A stretch of 64,000 nucleotides of DNA from NCBI GenBank assembly GCA_947476925.1, contig CANJSF010000017.1, positions 1 through 64,000 on the forward strand, in the 5' to 3' direction. Shown piece after piece: positions 44,373 through 53,180 of this stretch. Position numbers and translations under genes: made by a program. Positions within the stretch are counted from its first letter, which is position 1. The number at the start of each line of letters is the position of its first letter. Below the pieces are notes generated by a model. The model had not been told where the DNA came from. It made no database searches and worked only from the letters and a program-made list of their open reading frames with translations. The stretch comes from Rhodospirillaceae bacterium (lineage in GTDB: Bacteria > Pseudomonadota > Alphaproteobacteria > Rhodospirillales > Rhodospirillaceae).

Positions 44373-45992
44373 CTATCTTTGGCTTTGCGTCCAAGCGTCG
44401 AGGTCGATGATGGCTTGCGCAACCATCGCGTCCCACTCTCCAAAACCTTTTGGGCGATAGACTTTCACCGATGGATACCAGGGGCTGTCTGTCCGGTTTT
44501 TGAACCAATACCACGGCTGAAAATGCCCGAATGGTAGCAGCACCCAGGTCGGCACGCCCAATGCACCCGCTAAGTGAGCCGTCGTGTTGCTGACGCTAAT
44601 GACCAAATCGCACGCCGAAATGAGGGCCGCCAGGCCGTCGAGATCTTGCACTAAATCGAGGTTGGGGAATTGTCCTAGCCTGTCGAGCAGCGCGCGGGCC
44701 TCTGAGCCAAGGCTTGCGGCATCGGCATCCTTGCTGACTTTTTGTAAGCGCACAAACGAAGCGTCGTCGCGTTGAAGCAAAGGTGCCCAAGCGCCCAACG
44801 ATGTCGTTTTGCCCACGGACAGTTGCGGATTATAGCTGCCCCAAGACAGCCCGATAATCGGCTTGCCGTGGGCCTGCGCGGCGAGATGCTGACGAATGGC
44901 CTGCGTGCGTTCGGGGTCAGCCGAGAGGTATTTTTGACGCTTTGGAAATGCATTCAAGGTCGGGCGCACAAATTGCAGTGCGCTTTCCATGGCCGACTGA
45001 AACGCAATTTCCGAATCTGCTGTGGCGCGGTGAGGGGGGTCGGTGCGCCCAACAACTGTTGCGCCGGGCAGCGAGCGTGCCAGCAATTTCACCAGTCGTT
45101 TATCGCATTCGACAATCAAATCAACGCCGCGGTCCCGCAAATCGCAGGCCAATGCGCTGAGGCGAATTTCGTCGCCCACGCCTTGCTCGCCCCACAACAA
45201 AAGTTTCCCGCCAACAAGCTTTTCGCCCTGCCATGCGGGCTGCGTAAATGGGCGAAGCTTTGTCGATTGCGCGGTGCGGGCCGTACGCCACCGCCAGTCA
45301 TACTCTGCAAAGCCGAGTTCAAAATTCCCCCGCCGCAGAAACGTGACGGCCCGATTGAAATGCGACCCTGCGAATGTTGGGTCTATGCTGATTGCCTTAT
45401 CGAAGTGGGCGAGGGCGTCAGTCTCGCGCCCCTCGTTCTCCGCCAGCATACCTAAGTTATCGTAGACATTGAGGATCCGTGGGTTCAGCGCATTGGCGCG
45501 TTCCAACGCGGCGCGCGCTTCATCAAATCGACCGAGCAAAACCAAGGCTTCTCCCATGACGGCGTAAGCAAACGCATGATCGGGCTGTAACGCCAAAGCA
45601 TCGCGGCAATGTGCGACGCCCTCCTCGAATTTGAATTGGCGCATGGCCAAGATCGCCAATTGAAAATGCGCCTCAACCGAACCTGGATCAACATTCAAGG
45701 CGCCGATAAAAGCTGCCTTGGCATCGGCGAGCTGGTCCATTTCAAAGTTGGCTATGCCAATATTGAGATGGATCGATGTGAGACGCGGGTTGGATTTCAG
45801 CGCACGGTTGAAGGTGGTCAGCGCGCGCTTGTGGTGACCAGCCCGCAATTGGGCGAGGCCTTGTAAATTGAGCGTGTCGGGGTGGTTGGGGAGAAGTTTG
45901 AGAATCTCACGGCATGCCACTTCGGCAGCCTCGAACTGCCGTTCCCCGATCAACGCCACGGCTCTTGCATAAAGTTGTTCGAGTTGCGCCAT
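44373..45992 (-). CDS. TPR-glycosyltransferase protein
   Basis: 539-residue two-part protein. Residues about 1-255 are tetratricopeptide repeats of about 34 residues (LNLQGLAQLRAGHHKRALTTFNRAL, NLGMLAENEGRETDALAHFDKA and others, roughly six to seven). Residues 260-539 resemble family 9/41-type glycosyltransferases: LLLWGEQGVGDEIRLSALAC, then LVISVSNTTAHLAGALGVPTWVLLP at the donor site. Bacterial TPR-glycosyltransferases of this kind are often near flagellin or surface-glycan genes. It lies just before the glycan island but on the other strand. Confidence 0.85.
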   Translation of the reverse strand: MAQLEQLYARAVALIGERQFEAAEVACREILKLLPNHPDTLNLQGLAQLRAGHHKRALTTFNRALKSNPRLTSIHLNIGIANFEMDQLADAKAAFIGALNVDPGSVEAHFQLAILAMRQFKFEEGVAHCRDALALQPDHAFAYAVMGEALVLLGRFDEARAALERANALNPRILNVYDNLGMLAENEGRETDALAHFDKAISIDPTFAGSHFNRAVTFLRRGNFELGFAEYDWRWRTARTAQSTKLRPFTQPAWQGEKLVGGKLLLWGEQGVGDEIRLSALACDLRDRGVDLIVECDKRLVKLLARSLPGATVVGRTDPPHRATADSEIAFQSAMESALQFVRPTLNAFPKRQKYLSADPERTQAIRQHLAAQAHGKPIIGLSWGSYNPQLSVGKTTSLGAWAPLLQRDDASFVRLQKVSKDADAASLGSEARALLDRLGQFPNLDLVQDLDGLAALISACDLVISVSNTTAHLAGALGVPTWVLLPFGHFQPWYWFKNRTDSPWYPSVKVYRPKGFGEWDAMVAQAIIDLDAWTQSQR

Positions 45993-46013
45993 CGCCCGCG
46001 GACCTTGAGATGT

Positions 46014-46757
46014 TTAGAAACTATAGACCAACGCGACCTTCGAGATCGTATCGGTTTTCTTGATTGTAACCCGGGGCGGGGCGGTGTTGTAGCGTACGTT
46101 GACCGATGCACGACCCGAAAGGCTGCCGATAAGCTTACTTGTCACAGCTAAAGTGTCTTCCACTTTGGTGCGCTCTGAATCCCAGCTGATGGTCAGCTCA
46201 TTTGTCAGCTTGGCATTCTCTGACATTTGCCAATCAAGCAACGCCGTGCCTCGCGCAAAAATCTCTTTCTCGCTCGGTAGCGGCTTCTTCAGGCGGCCAA
46301 CACGATAACCAGGACCAGCGTTTACCGAGAGCTTCACGGATTGTGTTTGCAATACGCGATAGCCCACGCCAATGCCGCCTTCGATTTCTGATTGAAAGCC
46401 CGAGAACTTGTCGTTTTCGTATTGCACAAAGCTTGAGGCAAACAACCCGTCAGCGATATCGATGTTTGTGTCGTAGCCAACGACCCAACGCTGCGAGGTG
46501 GTCACGCCGCTATCACGGCCGAGTTCAGCCTTAAATTTGTAGTGGTCCTCGACCCGACCTGCGCGGTACTTGGCTTGGGCGTCTACATCAAACGCATTGC
46601 GCTGCGTGTTGCCCGTGGCCAAGCTGCCGCCCAGCGCCAATTCCGAAATCCAGTCATGGCTGGGAATTCGCGGTTCCGCGGCGCTCGTGGGGAGGCTCAT
46701 CGTGACGGCCACAGCCAAGCTGAGAGCAAGGGCCCAGCGGCCTGTTTGAAACATCAT
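46014..46757 (-). CDS. DUF481 family outer-membrane protein
   Basis: 247-residue exported protein. A signal peptide (core WALALSLAVAVTMSLPTSA) is followed by a DUF481/YdiY-like beta barrel. Alternating strands such as ISELALGGSLATGNTQRNAF, DHYKFKAELGRD and FVQYENDKFSGFQSEIEGGIGVGYRV are visible, and a final KVALVYSF ends in Phe. The C-terminal aromatic residue is the usual signal for outer-membrane insertion. The ATG at 46757 (or 46754) begins the signal peptide; 46799 would add 14 residues. Function unknown. Confidence 0.85.
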   Translation of the reverse strand: MMFQTGRWALALSLAVAVTMSLPTSAAEPRIPSHDWISELALGGSLATGNTQRNAFDVDAQAKYRAGRVEDHYKFKAELGRDSGVTTSQRWVVGYDTNIDIADGLFASSFVQYENDKFSGFQSEIEGGIGVGYRVLQTQSVKLSVNAGPGYRVGRLKKPLPSEKEIFARGTALLDWQMSENAKLTNELTISWDSERTKVEDTLAVTSKLIGSLSGRASVNVRYNTAPPRVTIKKTDTISKVALVYSF

Positions 46758-46799
46758 GGGGGTGCAGGGCAAAAATAGTGTCAGATAAGCTAAGGTCAA

Positions 46800-47001
46800 A
46801 CCGAGGCCTAAGGCTAGTTGTGACCTACCTCTAACATATTGATTTAAAAAAGATTAGTGGTTGTTTATGCAACTTTTTGGACAGGCCGACATAAAGCCTG
46901 ACGATGGTTAACAATTTCGAAGAAAAGCGCATATACATTCGCATGTTTACTCCACCGGGCCATGCTGGGTGGCAGTTCATTTTTATTAGGCGTTCGACGA
47001 T
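46800..47001. promoter_or_regulatory. Divergent promoter region of the glycan island
   Basis: 202 AT-rich bases between the DUF481 gene (-) and the first glycan gene (+). The composition drops sharply compared with both sides, as expected for promoters in both directions. I cannot fix -35/-10 boxes with confidence. Confidence 0.4.
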
Positions 47002-48432
47002 ATGAGTGCGGGTCAAAAGGTTGTTTTCGTGTCGGGCAATTTTTATGCCTTGCATCCAGGGCACGTTCGATTGCTGCGTTTTGCGGCTGAATGTGGCAAC
47101 CATTTGGTTGTGGGTGTGCATGATATCACCCCTGGGACCGGGTTTCCGCCACCGCATGAGCGAGTTGAGGCTCTCAAAGAACTTGGGTTTGTAGGTCAAG
47201 TTGTGTTGCTTGATCGGGGGCTCGATGCGTTTTTGAACGACCTCAAGCCTGACATTATTGTGAAGGGAAAAGAGTTCGAGACGCGCGATAACCCGGAAGA
47301 ACCAATTTTGCGCACTTACGGCGGCAAGTTGGTGTTCTCATCGGGTGAATCATCATATTCTGCGCGCGAGCTTTTGTTGCGCGATGCCGAGCAAGATTCA
47401 CGTCCCAATTTACGTATGCCGCCGGGATATGCCGCGCGCCACGCGTGCTCAGCCAAACATATACAGGCGATCATCGATAAATTTCATGGCCTGAAGGTTG
47501 TGGTGGTCGGCGATGTGATCGTCGATGAGTACGTGAACTGTACGGCATTGGGCATGTCGCGCGAAGATCCTACAGTTGTAGTTTCGCCGCAATCAACCGA
47601 CCGTTTTATCGGTGGGGCAGGTATTGTAGCCGCGCATGCGCGCGCCATGGGAGCTAATGTTCAGTTTATCTCCGTTTGCGGGTGCGACGAACCAGCAAGT
47701 TACGCGCGCACGCAACTTCAAAATCTTGGCGTCGAAGTGTCGTTTGTCGAAGACGAAAGCCGCCCAACGACACTGAAGCAAAGATTTCGCGCCTCGGGCA
47801 AAACACTTCTGCGCGTCTCTCACCTTCGTCAACACGACATACAAAAAGACCTGAAAGCAGCATTGCAGGCCAAGGCTTTGGCTGCGCTGTCTGAGGCCGA
47901 TCTTTTGATTTTTTCCGACTTCAGTTACGGCGCGCTACCACAAACTGTCGTTGACGCCTTGGCCATGGCTGCAAAAAATTCAGGGGCGCTGATTGCAGCT
48001 GATAGCCAGTCGTCCTCGCAGTTGGGCGACATCGCGCGGTTCAAAAATGCGTCGCTGCTGACGCCGACTGAGCACGAGGCGCGTTTGGCATTGCGTGACC
48101 AAGTGGGCGGCGTGGCGCAAGTGGGGCATCGCTTGCTCGAAGTTACAAATGGGTCGGCCGCATTTATAACACTCGGTCCTGAAGGTATTCTGGTCGTCAC
48201 CCATGTTGAGGGCGGAATAGATGAAACCGATCGCCTTCCGGCCTTTAATCTCAACCCGGTCGATGTCGCTGGCGCGGGGGATTCTATGCTGGTGGCGGGC
48301 GCAATGACCCTGGCGGCCGGCGGTACGCCCTGGCAGGCAGGGTTCCTGGGCTCGATTGCTGCCGGCATTCAAACCAGTCGTATTGGCAATGTTCCAATAA
48401 AGGCCGCCGAGATCGTGGCCGCGCTATCGTGA
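47002..48432 (+). CDS. Nucleotidyltransferase-PfkB kinase fusion, reversed HldE order
   Basis: 476-residue two-domain protein. Residues 1-150 are a cytidylyltransferase-like domain: H18-P-G-H21 (HxGH) in NFYALHPGHVRLL, then DIIVKGKEFETRDNPEEP and a SSYSAREL stretch. Residues 165-476 are a PfkB sugar kinase: VVVVGDVIVDEYV, IGGAGIVAAHARAMGA and the catalytic DVAGAGDSMLVAGAM near 422-436. HldE, which makes ADP-heptose, has the kinase first and the transferase last; here the order is swapped. It probably phosphorylates and activates a sugar for surface glycan. It is coupled to the next gene by a GTGA overlap. Confidence 0.85.
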   Translation: MSAGQKVVFVSGNFYALHPGHVRLLRFAAECGNHLVVGVHDITPGTGFPPPHERVEALKELGFVGQVVLLDRGLDAFLNDLKPDIIVKGKEFETRDNPEEPILRTYGGKLVFSSGESSYSARELLLRDAEQDSRPNLRMPPGYAARHACSAKHIQAIIDKFHGLKVVVVGDVIVDEYVNCTALGMSREDPTVVVSPQSTDRFIGGAGIVAAHARAMGANVQFISVCGCDEPASYARTQLQNLGVEVSFVEDESRPTTLKQRFRASGKTLLRVSHLRQHDIQKDLKAALQAKALAALSEADLLIFSDFSYGALPQTVVDALAMAAKNSGALIAADSQSSSQLGDIARFKNASLLTPTEHEARLALRDQVGGVAQVGHRLLEVTNGSAAFITLGPEGILVVTHVEGGIDETDRLPAFNLNPVDVAGAGDSMLVAGAMTLAAGGTPWQAGFLGSIAAGIQTSRIGNVPIKAAEIVAALS

Positions 48433-49154
48433 CTGTGACCGCAGTTCCACCCGGAACACGCGCCTTACTCCTCGCTGGTGGCGAAGGTACGCGGCTGCGC
48501 CCTCTCACGTTAACGACGCCCAAATGCCTTGTGCCCATTCATGGCAAGCCATTGCTGGGCATTTGGCTAGATCTTTTGTTTAGCGCGGGTATCGAACGGG
48601 CTCTGGTCAACACATCGTACTTGCCAGACCAAGTAAGGGCGTTTTGTGCGGCCTCGCCGTGGGCCGCCAAAATTGACTTGGTTCACGAAGAGCATTTGCT
48701 GGGGACTGCCGGAACCTTGCGGGCCAATGCCGATTATTTCTCGGGGGGCACATTCTTTATGGCCCATGCCGACAATTTATCGCGGTTCTCAGTCGAGGGT
48801 TTTTTTGGGGCTCATGCGGCACGCCCCTCGAATTGCCTGGGCACAATGATGACTTTCCAAACCGAGCGGCCCAAGGACTGCGGCATTGTGGAACTGGATG
48901 GGCGCGGAGTGGCGATAGCCATTCACGAGAAAGTCGAAAACCCGCCTGGGAACCTCGCCAACGCAGCAGTATTTATTCTCGAAACAACCATATTTCCGGA
49001 GTTGGCGCGCAATCCACTTGCAACTGACTTCTGCCGCGATATTGTCCCCCAATTCGCGGGCCGTTGGTTCACGTTTCAGAATGCGATCTACCACCGCGAT
49101 ATTGGCTCTCCTGAATCGCTGGCAAAAGCGCAGCACGAATTTCACTGGAATTAG
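48429..49154 (+). CDS. Sugar-1-phosphate nucleotidyltransferase, HddC/RmlA-like
   Basis: 241-residue nucleotidyltransferase. LLLAGGEGTRLRPLTLTTPK is the nucleotide-binding motif, LLGTAGTLRANADY and FFMAHADNLSRF follow, and the Asp metal site is kept. HddC, which makes GDP-heptose, or mannose-1-phosphate guanylyltransferases are nearest. The GTG start overlaps the preceding stop. With the kinase fusion it could supply one activated sugar. Confidence 0.87.
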   Translation: MTVTAVPPGTRALLLAGGEGTRLRPLTLTTPKCLVPIHGKPLLGIWLDLLFSAGIERALVNTSYLPDQVRAFCAASPWAAKIDLVHEEHLLGTAGTLRANADYFSGGTFFMAHADNLSRFSVEGFFGAHAARPSNCLGTMMTFQTERPKDCGIVELDGRGVAIAIHEKVENPPGNLANAAVFILETTIFPELARNPLATDFCRDIVPQFAGRWFTFQNAIYHRDIGSPESLAKAQHEFHWN

Positions 49155-49157
49155 CGA

Positions 49158-50105
49158 ATGAAAATCTTTGTCACAGGTGCTTGCGGATACAAAGGCACGG
49201 TATTGGTGCCCAAACTGCTGGCGGCGGGCCACACCGTTACGGCGTTCGACATCATGTGGTTTGGCAACTTTCTCAAACCCCACGCCAACCTGACCGTGGT
49301 TCAAGGTGATGTCCGCAATGCAGACCAAATTGATCTGCGCGGCTATGACGGCGTGGTTCATTTGTCGTCGGTGGCCAACGATCCCTGCAGCGACCTTGAT
49401 CCTCTGCTGACCTGGGAAATTTCATGCCTGGCGACAATGCGCCTTGCTGATCGTGCCATGCGCGATGGCGTGCGGCATTTTATCTATGCCAGTTCGGGCA
49501 GCGTTTATGGCCTTAAAGACGAGCCCAATGTCACCGAGGACTTAGAACTCGTTCCGTTATCGGAATACAACAAGACTAAAATGGTCGGCGAACGTGTGCT
49601 GTTGTCATACATGGATCGCATGACCGTGCAGATTATCCGCCCGGCCACTGTTTGCGGGCTTTCCCCGCGTATGCGGCTAGATGTGGCCGTAAATCTGCTT
49701 ACGATGCAGGCGTTGTCTCGCGGCGAGATCACAGTGCTGGGGGGTGAGCAAACCCGACCCAACATTCATATGGACGATATCACTGATCTTTATGTTTTCT
49801 TGTTAGACCGCCCCGACGTGACGGGTGTGTACAACGCGGGCTTTGAGAATATCTCGATCCGTCAAATAGCCGAGATGGCGACCAAGCATGCTGATGCCAA
49901 AATTGTCATCAAGCCTTCTAACGATCCACGGTCGTACCGCGTGAACTCAGACAAACTTTTGGCGACGGGCTTCCGGCCGAAAAAGACCGTCGAAGACGCC
50001 ATCAGAGAAATTTGTGCAGCGTATCGCGCCGGCCAACTCATCGATGAGGACCGCGCCTATAATTTGCGTTGGATGCAGCAAACCGTTCTTAACAAGGCCG
50101 CATAA
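49158..50105 (+). CDS. NAD-dependent epimerase/dehydratase
   Basis: 315-residue extended SDR acting on nucleotide sugars. The Rossmann motif is GACGYKG (7-13 region). The Ser is in YASSGSVYG and the Tyr/Lys pair in YNKTK. RPATVCGLSPRMRLD and PNIHMDDITDLY are typical of the substrate side. The ATG lies three bases after the preceding stop. The reaction (4-epimerisation, dehydration or reduction) cannot be set from sequence alone. Confidence 0.88.
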   Translation: MKIFVTGACGYKGTVLVPKLLAAGHTVTAFDIMWFGNFLKPHANLTVVQGDVRNADQIDLRGYDGVVHLSSVANDPCSDLDPLLTWEISCLATMRLADRAMRDGVRHFIYASSGSVYGLKDEPNVTEDLELVPLSEYNKTKMVGERVLLSYMDRMTVQIIRPATVCGLSPRMRLDVAVNLLTMQALSRGEITVLGGEQTRPNIHMDDITDLYVFLLDRPDVTGVYNAGFENISIRQIAEMATKHADAKIVIKPSNDPRSYRVNSDKLLATGFRPKKTVEDAIREICAAYRAGQLIDEDRAYNLRWMQQTVLNKAA

Positions 50106-50120
50106 GGTAACGCAGCGGCT

Positions 50121-51116
50121 ATGACCCGCCGTCTCGTACTTGCCAGTAATTCATTTGCCGGTTCAGCGTACGTCGCCCATGCGCTGAAACAGGGTTGCGA
50201 AGTCGTCGGCGTCAGTCGTTCGAACGAACCGTCGCCTTTATTTCTGCCATATCGGCATTTGCCGTCATCAGATCAGGCGCGGTTTCGTTTTGAGCAGGCC
50301 GACCTTAACCACAATCTGGATAATATTTTCAAGCTGATCGATGAATTTCGTCCCGAGGTGATTGTCGATTTTGCTGGGCAGGGCATGGTGGCCGAAAGCT
50401 GGGCCGCGCCCGAGCAATGGTATCAAACCAATGTCGTCGCTAAAGCCCGGCTGCATAGTTTTCTACGCCACAAGGATTGGCTCAGTCATTATATCCGCAT
50501 TTCAACGCCCGAGGTTTACGGCAGTTCCGATCATCTGATTTCCGAAGACCAAACCTATAAGCCCAGCACGCCTTATGCGGTGTCGCATACCGCAACCGAC
50601 ATGAGCCTGAAGGCCTTCCACAACAGCCTCAAGTTCCCCGTGATGATTGGCAGGTTCTCGAATTTTTTTGGCGAGCATCAGCAGCTCTACCGAATTGTCC
50701 CAAAGACCATCTTATGTGTGCTGACGGGCCAAAAGTTGCCGCTGCACGGTGGCGGCACTTCGGTACGCGCCTTTATCCATGCTTCAGACGTGGCGACCGG
50801 GATCGAGGCCATGATCGCGCGCGGGACGATGGGCGAGGTGTATCATTTCTCCACCGACCAGTTCCTTTCAATCCGCAATGTGGTTGAGATGATTTGTGCT
50901 AAACTAGGTGTAGCTTTTGAAACGGCGGTCGAAGTCTCGCCCGAGCGCTTGGGCAAGGATCAGGCATATCTGATGGCCACAACCAAAGCACGTTCGGAGT
51001 TGGGGTGGTCTGAAAAGCTGTCGTTCGAAGCGGGGTTGGAGCGCACGATTGAATGGGTTAAAGCAAACCTATCTGAATTGCGCGCACTTCCCTGGACCTA
51101 TCAGCACAAGGCCTAG
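50121..51116 (+). CDS. Degenerate nucleotide-sugar dehydratase-like SDR
   Basis: 331-residue extended SDR resembling dTDP-glucose/GDP-mannose 4,6-dehydratases. RISTPEVYG, SNFFGEHQQLYRIVPK, VRAFIHASDVATGI and the C-terminal region fit. Three family positions are changed. The GxxGxxG motif reads SNSFAGS. The catalytic Asp of the TDEVYG motif is P130. The Lys of YxxxK is H156 (Y152-AVS-H156). It may bind nucleotide sugar without the usual chemistry, or use other residues. The neighbours on both sides are normal nucleotide-sugar enzymes. Confidence 0.82.
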   Translation: MTRRLVLASNSFAGSAYVAHALKQGCEVVGVSRSNEPSPLFLPYRHLPSSDQARFRFEQADLNHNLDNIFKLIDEFRPEVIVDFAGQGMVAESWAAPEQWYQTNVVAKARLHSFLRHKDWLSHYIRISTPEVYGSSDHLISEDQTYKPSTPYAVSHTATDMSLKAFHNSLKFPVMIGRFSNFFGEHQQLYRIVPKTILCVLTGQKLPLHGGGTSVRAFIHASDVATGIEAMIARGTMGEVYHFSTDQFLSIRNVVEMICAKLGVAFETAVEVSPERLGKDQAYLMATTKARSELGWSEKLSFEAGLERTIEWVKANLSELRALPWTYQHKA

Positions 51117-51127
51117 ACTTTTCACCC

Positions 51128-52282
51128 ATGGCAAAAAACTTTCTCCCCGATCAGTACGAACGCACCCAAGTTTTGGGAATCAATCATAACTATCTGCACG
51201 ATCAATTTGCCGATGTTGATGCGATATTGGGCAAAGTGCGCGAGGTCGTTGTTCAGGGCGACTTTACGCTTGGCCGTGCGGTTGATCGGCTGGAACAGCG
51301 TTACGCCGCGATGCTGGGCGCGCGGTTTGCGGTTGGCCTGAACAGCGGCACCGATGCCTTGCGTTTGGGGCTAATTGCCGCAGGCGTAAAGCCCGGCGAT
51401 GAAGTGATCACCACGACCTACACGTTCTATGCCACCATCGGCGCCATCGTTACGGTTGGCGCGCGACCCGTGTTTGTCGATGTGGGCGACGACTACAACA
51501 TTGACCCAGCTAAAATTGAAGCTGCGATTACGCCTAAGACAAAGGCCATTCTGCCGGTGCATTGGTCGGGGCGCCCCTGCTTGATGGATGAGATCGGAAG
51601 AATAGCTGCCAAGCATGGCTTGAAAGTGATCGAAGACGCTTGCCACGCCGTGCAAGCCACGTTTGACGGCCGGTTTGCCGGCACTTTGGGGGATGTGGGC
51701 TGCTTTAGCTTTCACCCTCTCAAAAATCTCAACGTCTGGGGGGACGGCGGCATTCTGGTCACCAACGACGAAGCCATCGCCAACCATGTGCGCCTAATCC
51801 GTAACCATGGTTTGATCGATCGTGATCATTGCGAAATTTTCTCATTTAATTCGCGGCTTGATACCGTTCAGGCCGTCGTGGCCGATCACTTGTTAGACAA
51901 GCTCGACCACATCACGGCGACGCGCATTAGAAATGCGACAGCTCTCGACCAAGGTCTTGCGGGCATTCAGGGCGTGAGGCCGCCGACGCGGAACGCGCGC
52001 CTGAAGGAAGTCTTTCACCTGTACTGCATCGAGTGCGAGCGCCGTGATGAATTGCAGGCGTTCCTGATCGGTAAGGGGATCGATGCAAAAGTCCATTATC
52101 CCATCCCCATGCACCTACAACCCGCCGCGCGGGACTGGGGCTACAAAGTAGGTGACTTCCCGCGCGCCGAGAGGCTATGTGCCAGCGAACTATCGCTCCC
52201 AGTCCACGAGTTTATCCGGCCCGACCAGACCGCAGAAATGGTGGCGCGTATTGGCGAGTTCTATGGCTCGGCAAGGGTCTAA
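51128..52282 (+). CDS. DegT/DnrJ/EryC1 aminotransferase
   Basis: 384-residue PLP-dependent sugar aminotransferase. SGTDALRLGLIAAGVKPGDEV and VIEDACHAVQAT (D170) are present. The Schiff-base Lys is K199 in FSFHPLKNLNVWGDGG. It probably converts a 3- or 4-keto nucleotide sugar to the amino sugar. A second member of the family lies 2.2 kb downstream, so the product may be a di-amino sugar or contain two amino sugars. Confidence 0.92.
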   Translation: MAKNFLPDQYERTQVLGINHNYLHDQFADVDAILGKVREVVVQGDFTLGRAVDRLEQRYAAMLGARFAVGLNSGTDALRLGLIAAGVKPGDEVITTTYTFYATIGAIVTVGARPVFVDVGDDYNIDPAKIEAAITPKTKAILPVHWSGRPCLMDEIGRIAAKHGLKVIEDACHAVQATFDGRFAGTLGDVGCFSFHPLKNLNVWGDGGILVTNDEAIANHVRLIRNHGLIDRDHCEIFSFNSRLDTVQAVVADHLLDKLDHITATRIRNATALDQGLAGIQGVRPPTRNARLKEVFHLYCIECERRDELQAFLIGKGIDAKVHYPIPMHLQPAARDWGYKVGDFPRAERLCASELSLPVHEFIRPDQTAEMVARIGEFYGSARV

Positions 52283-52304
52283 CTAAAAGGTTTCTAATTC
52301 GGTT

Positions 52305-53180
52305 ATGGCCCCACCTGTGATCTTAATTGGTAGCGCTGGCGCCCTGGGCCAAGAGCTTTCCAGCCAGTTTCAGGCGGCAGGCGTACCCGTGTATGGTCTG
52401 AGCCGCTCAAACTTCGATATTGGGCTCAGCCTGCCTAGATTGGTCGAGTTGTTTCAAAAAATGGGGGCCCGTGCGGTAGTCAATTGTCTGGCTATGACCG
52501 GCTTAGACAAATGCTTTCGCGAGCAACCCCAAGCATTTGAAGCCAATGGCCTCTTTCCAAACAAGCTGGCGATGGCCTGTAAAATTCTTAATCTCGCGGT
52601 CATTCAGATCAGCACAGAGAACGTTTTCTCTTGCAATATCAATGAACTGACATATAGAGAGGACGATAAGACCCTGCCAACGACAGTTTATGGTTTCAGC
52701 AAGCTGCTGGGCGAGGCCCATGGAATGCGTGATAGCGCGCCATTTTATGTCATTCGCTTCCCGCTGCTTTATGGGCCCACTCACCGAAGGCAGATTGTGG
52801 CAAGAATGATCAAAGAGGTACTGCGCGGAAACGAGGTGAGTGTCGCGTCGGATGTATACTCAACGCCCGTGTATACCCCAGATGCCGCTTCGTTTATCGT
52901 GAACGGTGTGATTGGCGAGACAAAATTTGCCGCGCTCACTCATTTGACTTCAGGCCACAGAATTTCGCTACACGACTTGATCTGCATCATAGCCAAGGGC
53001 ATTGACGCAAAGGGAAAAATCCAACCGACGCTGAGTTCGCGTTTTCCATCGCTGGAAACCAAGCCTCTTCATGGCGGCCTGCAATCGGATGTCGCCGATT
53101 GCCTTCCGTGGGAAGGGGCGGTCACTCGATATGTGGATTGGATTAAGACGAATCAAAAGGTGATAATCGATGAAAACTAG
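52305..53180 (+). CDS. RmlD-like sugar nucleotide reductase
   Basis: 291-residue SDR of the RmlD type. GSAGALG is the dinucleotide motif, and NCLAMTGLDKCFREQPQAFEANG and ISTENVFS (similar to the STDYVFDG of RmlD) follow. The catalytic Y and K are in YGFSKLLGE. RmlD reduces a 4-keto sugar to the final deoxy sugar. Its 3' end overlaps the next gene by 11 bases. Confidence 0.87.
   Translation: MAPPVILIGSAGALGQELSSQFQAAGVPVYGLSRSNFDIGLSLPRLVELFQKMGARAVVNCLAMTGLDKCFREQPQAFEANGLFPNKLAMACKILNLAVIQISTENVFSCNINELTYREDDKTLPTTVYGFSKLLGEAHGMRDSAPFYVIRFPLLYGPTHRRQIVARMIKEVLRGNEVSVASDVYSTPVYTPDAASFIVNGVIGETKFAALTHLTSGHRISLHDLICIIAKGIDAKGKIQPTLSSRFPSLETKPLHGGLQSDVADCLPWEGAVTRYVDWIKTNQKVIIDEN

Noticed and set aside
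44772-45455. Plus-strand open frame of 227 codons
   Set aside because: Antisense to the TPR-glycosyltransferase gene; no motif.
48789-49361. Minus-strand open frame of 190 codons
   Set aside because: Antisense to the nucleotidyltransferase and epimerase genes, which have clear motifs.
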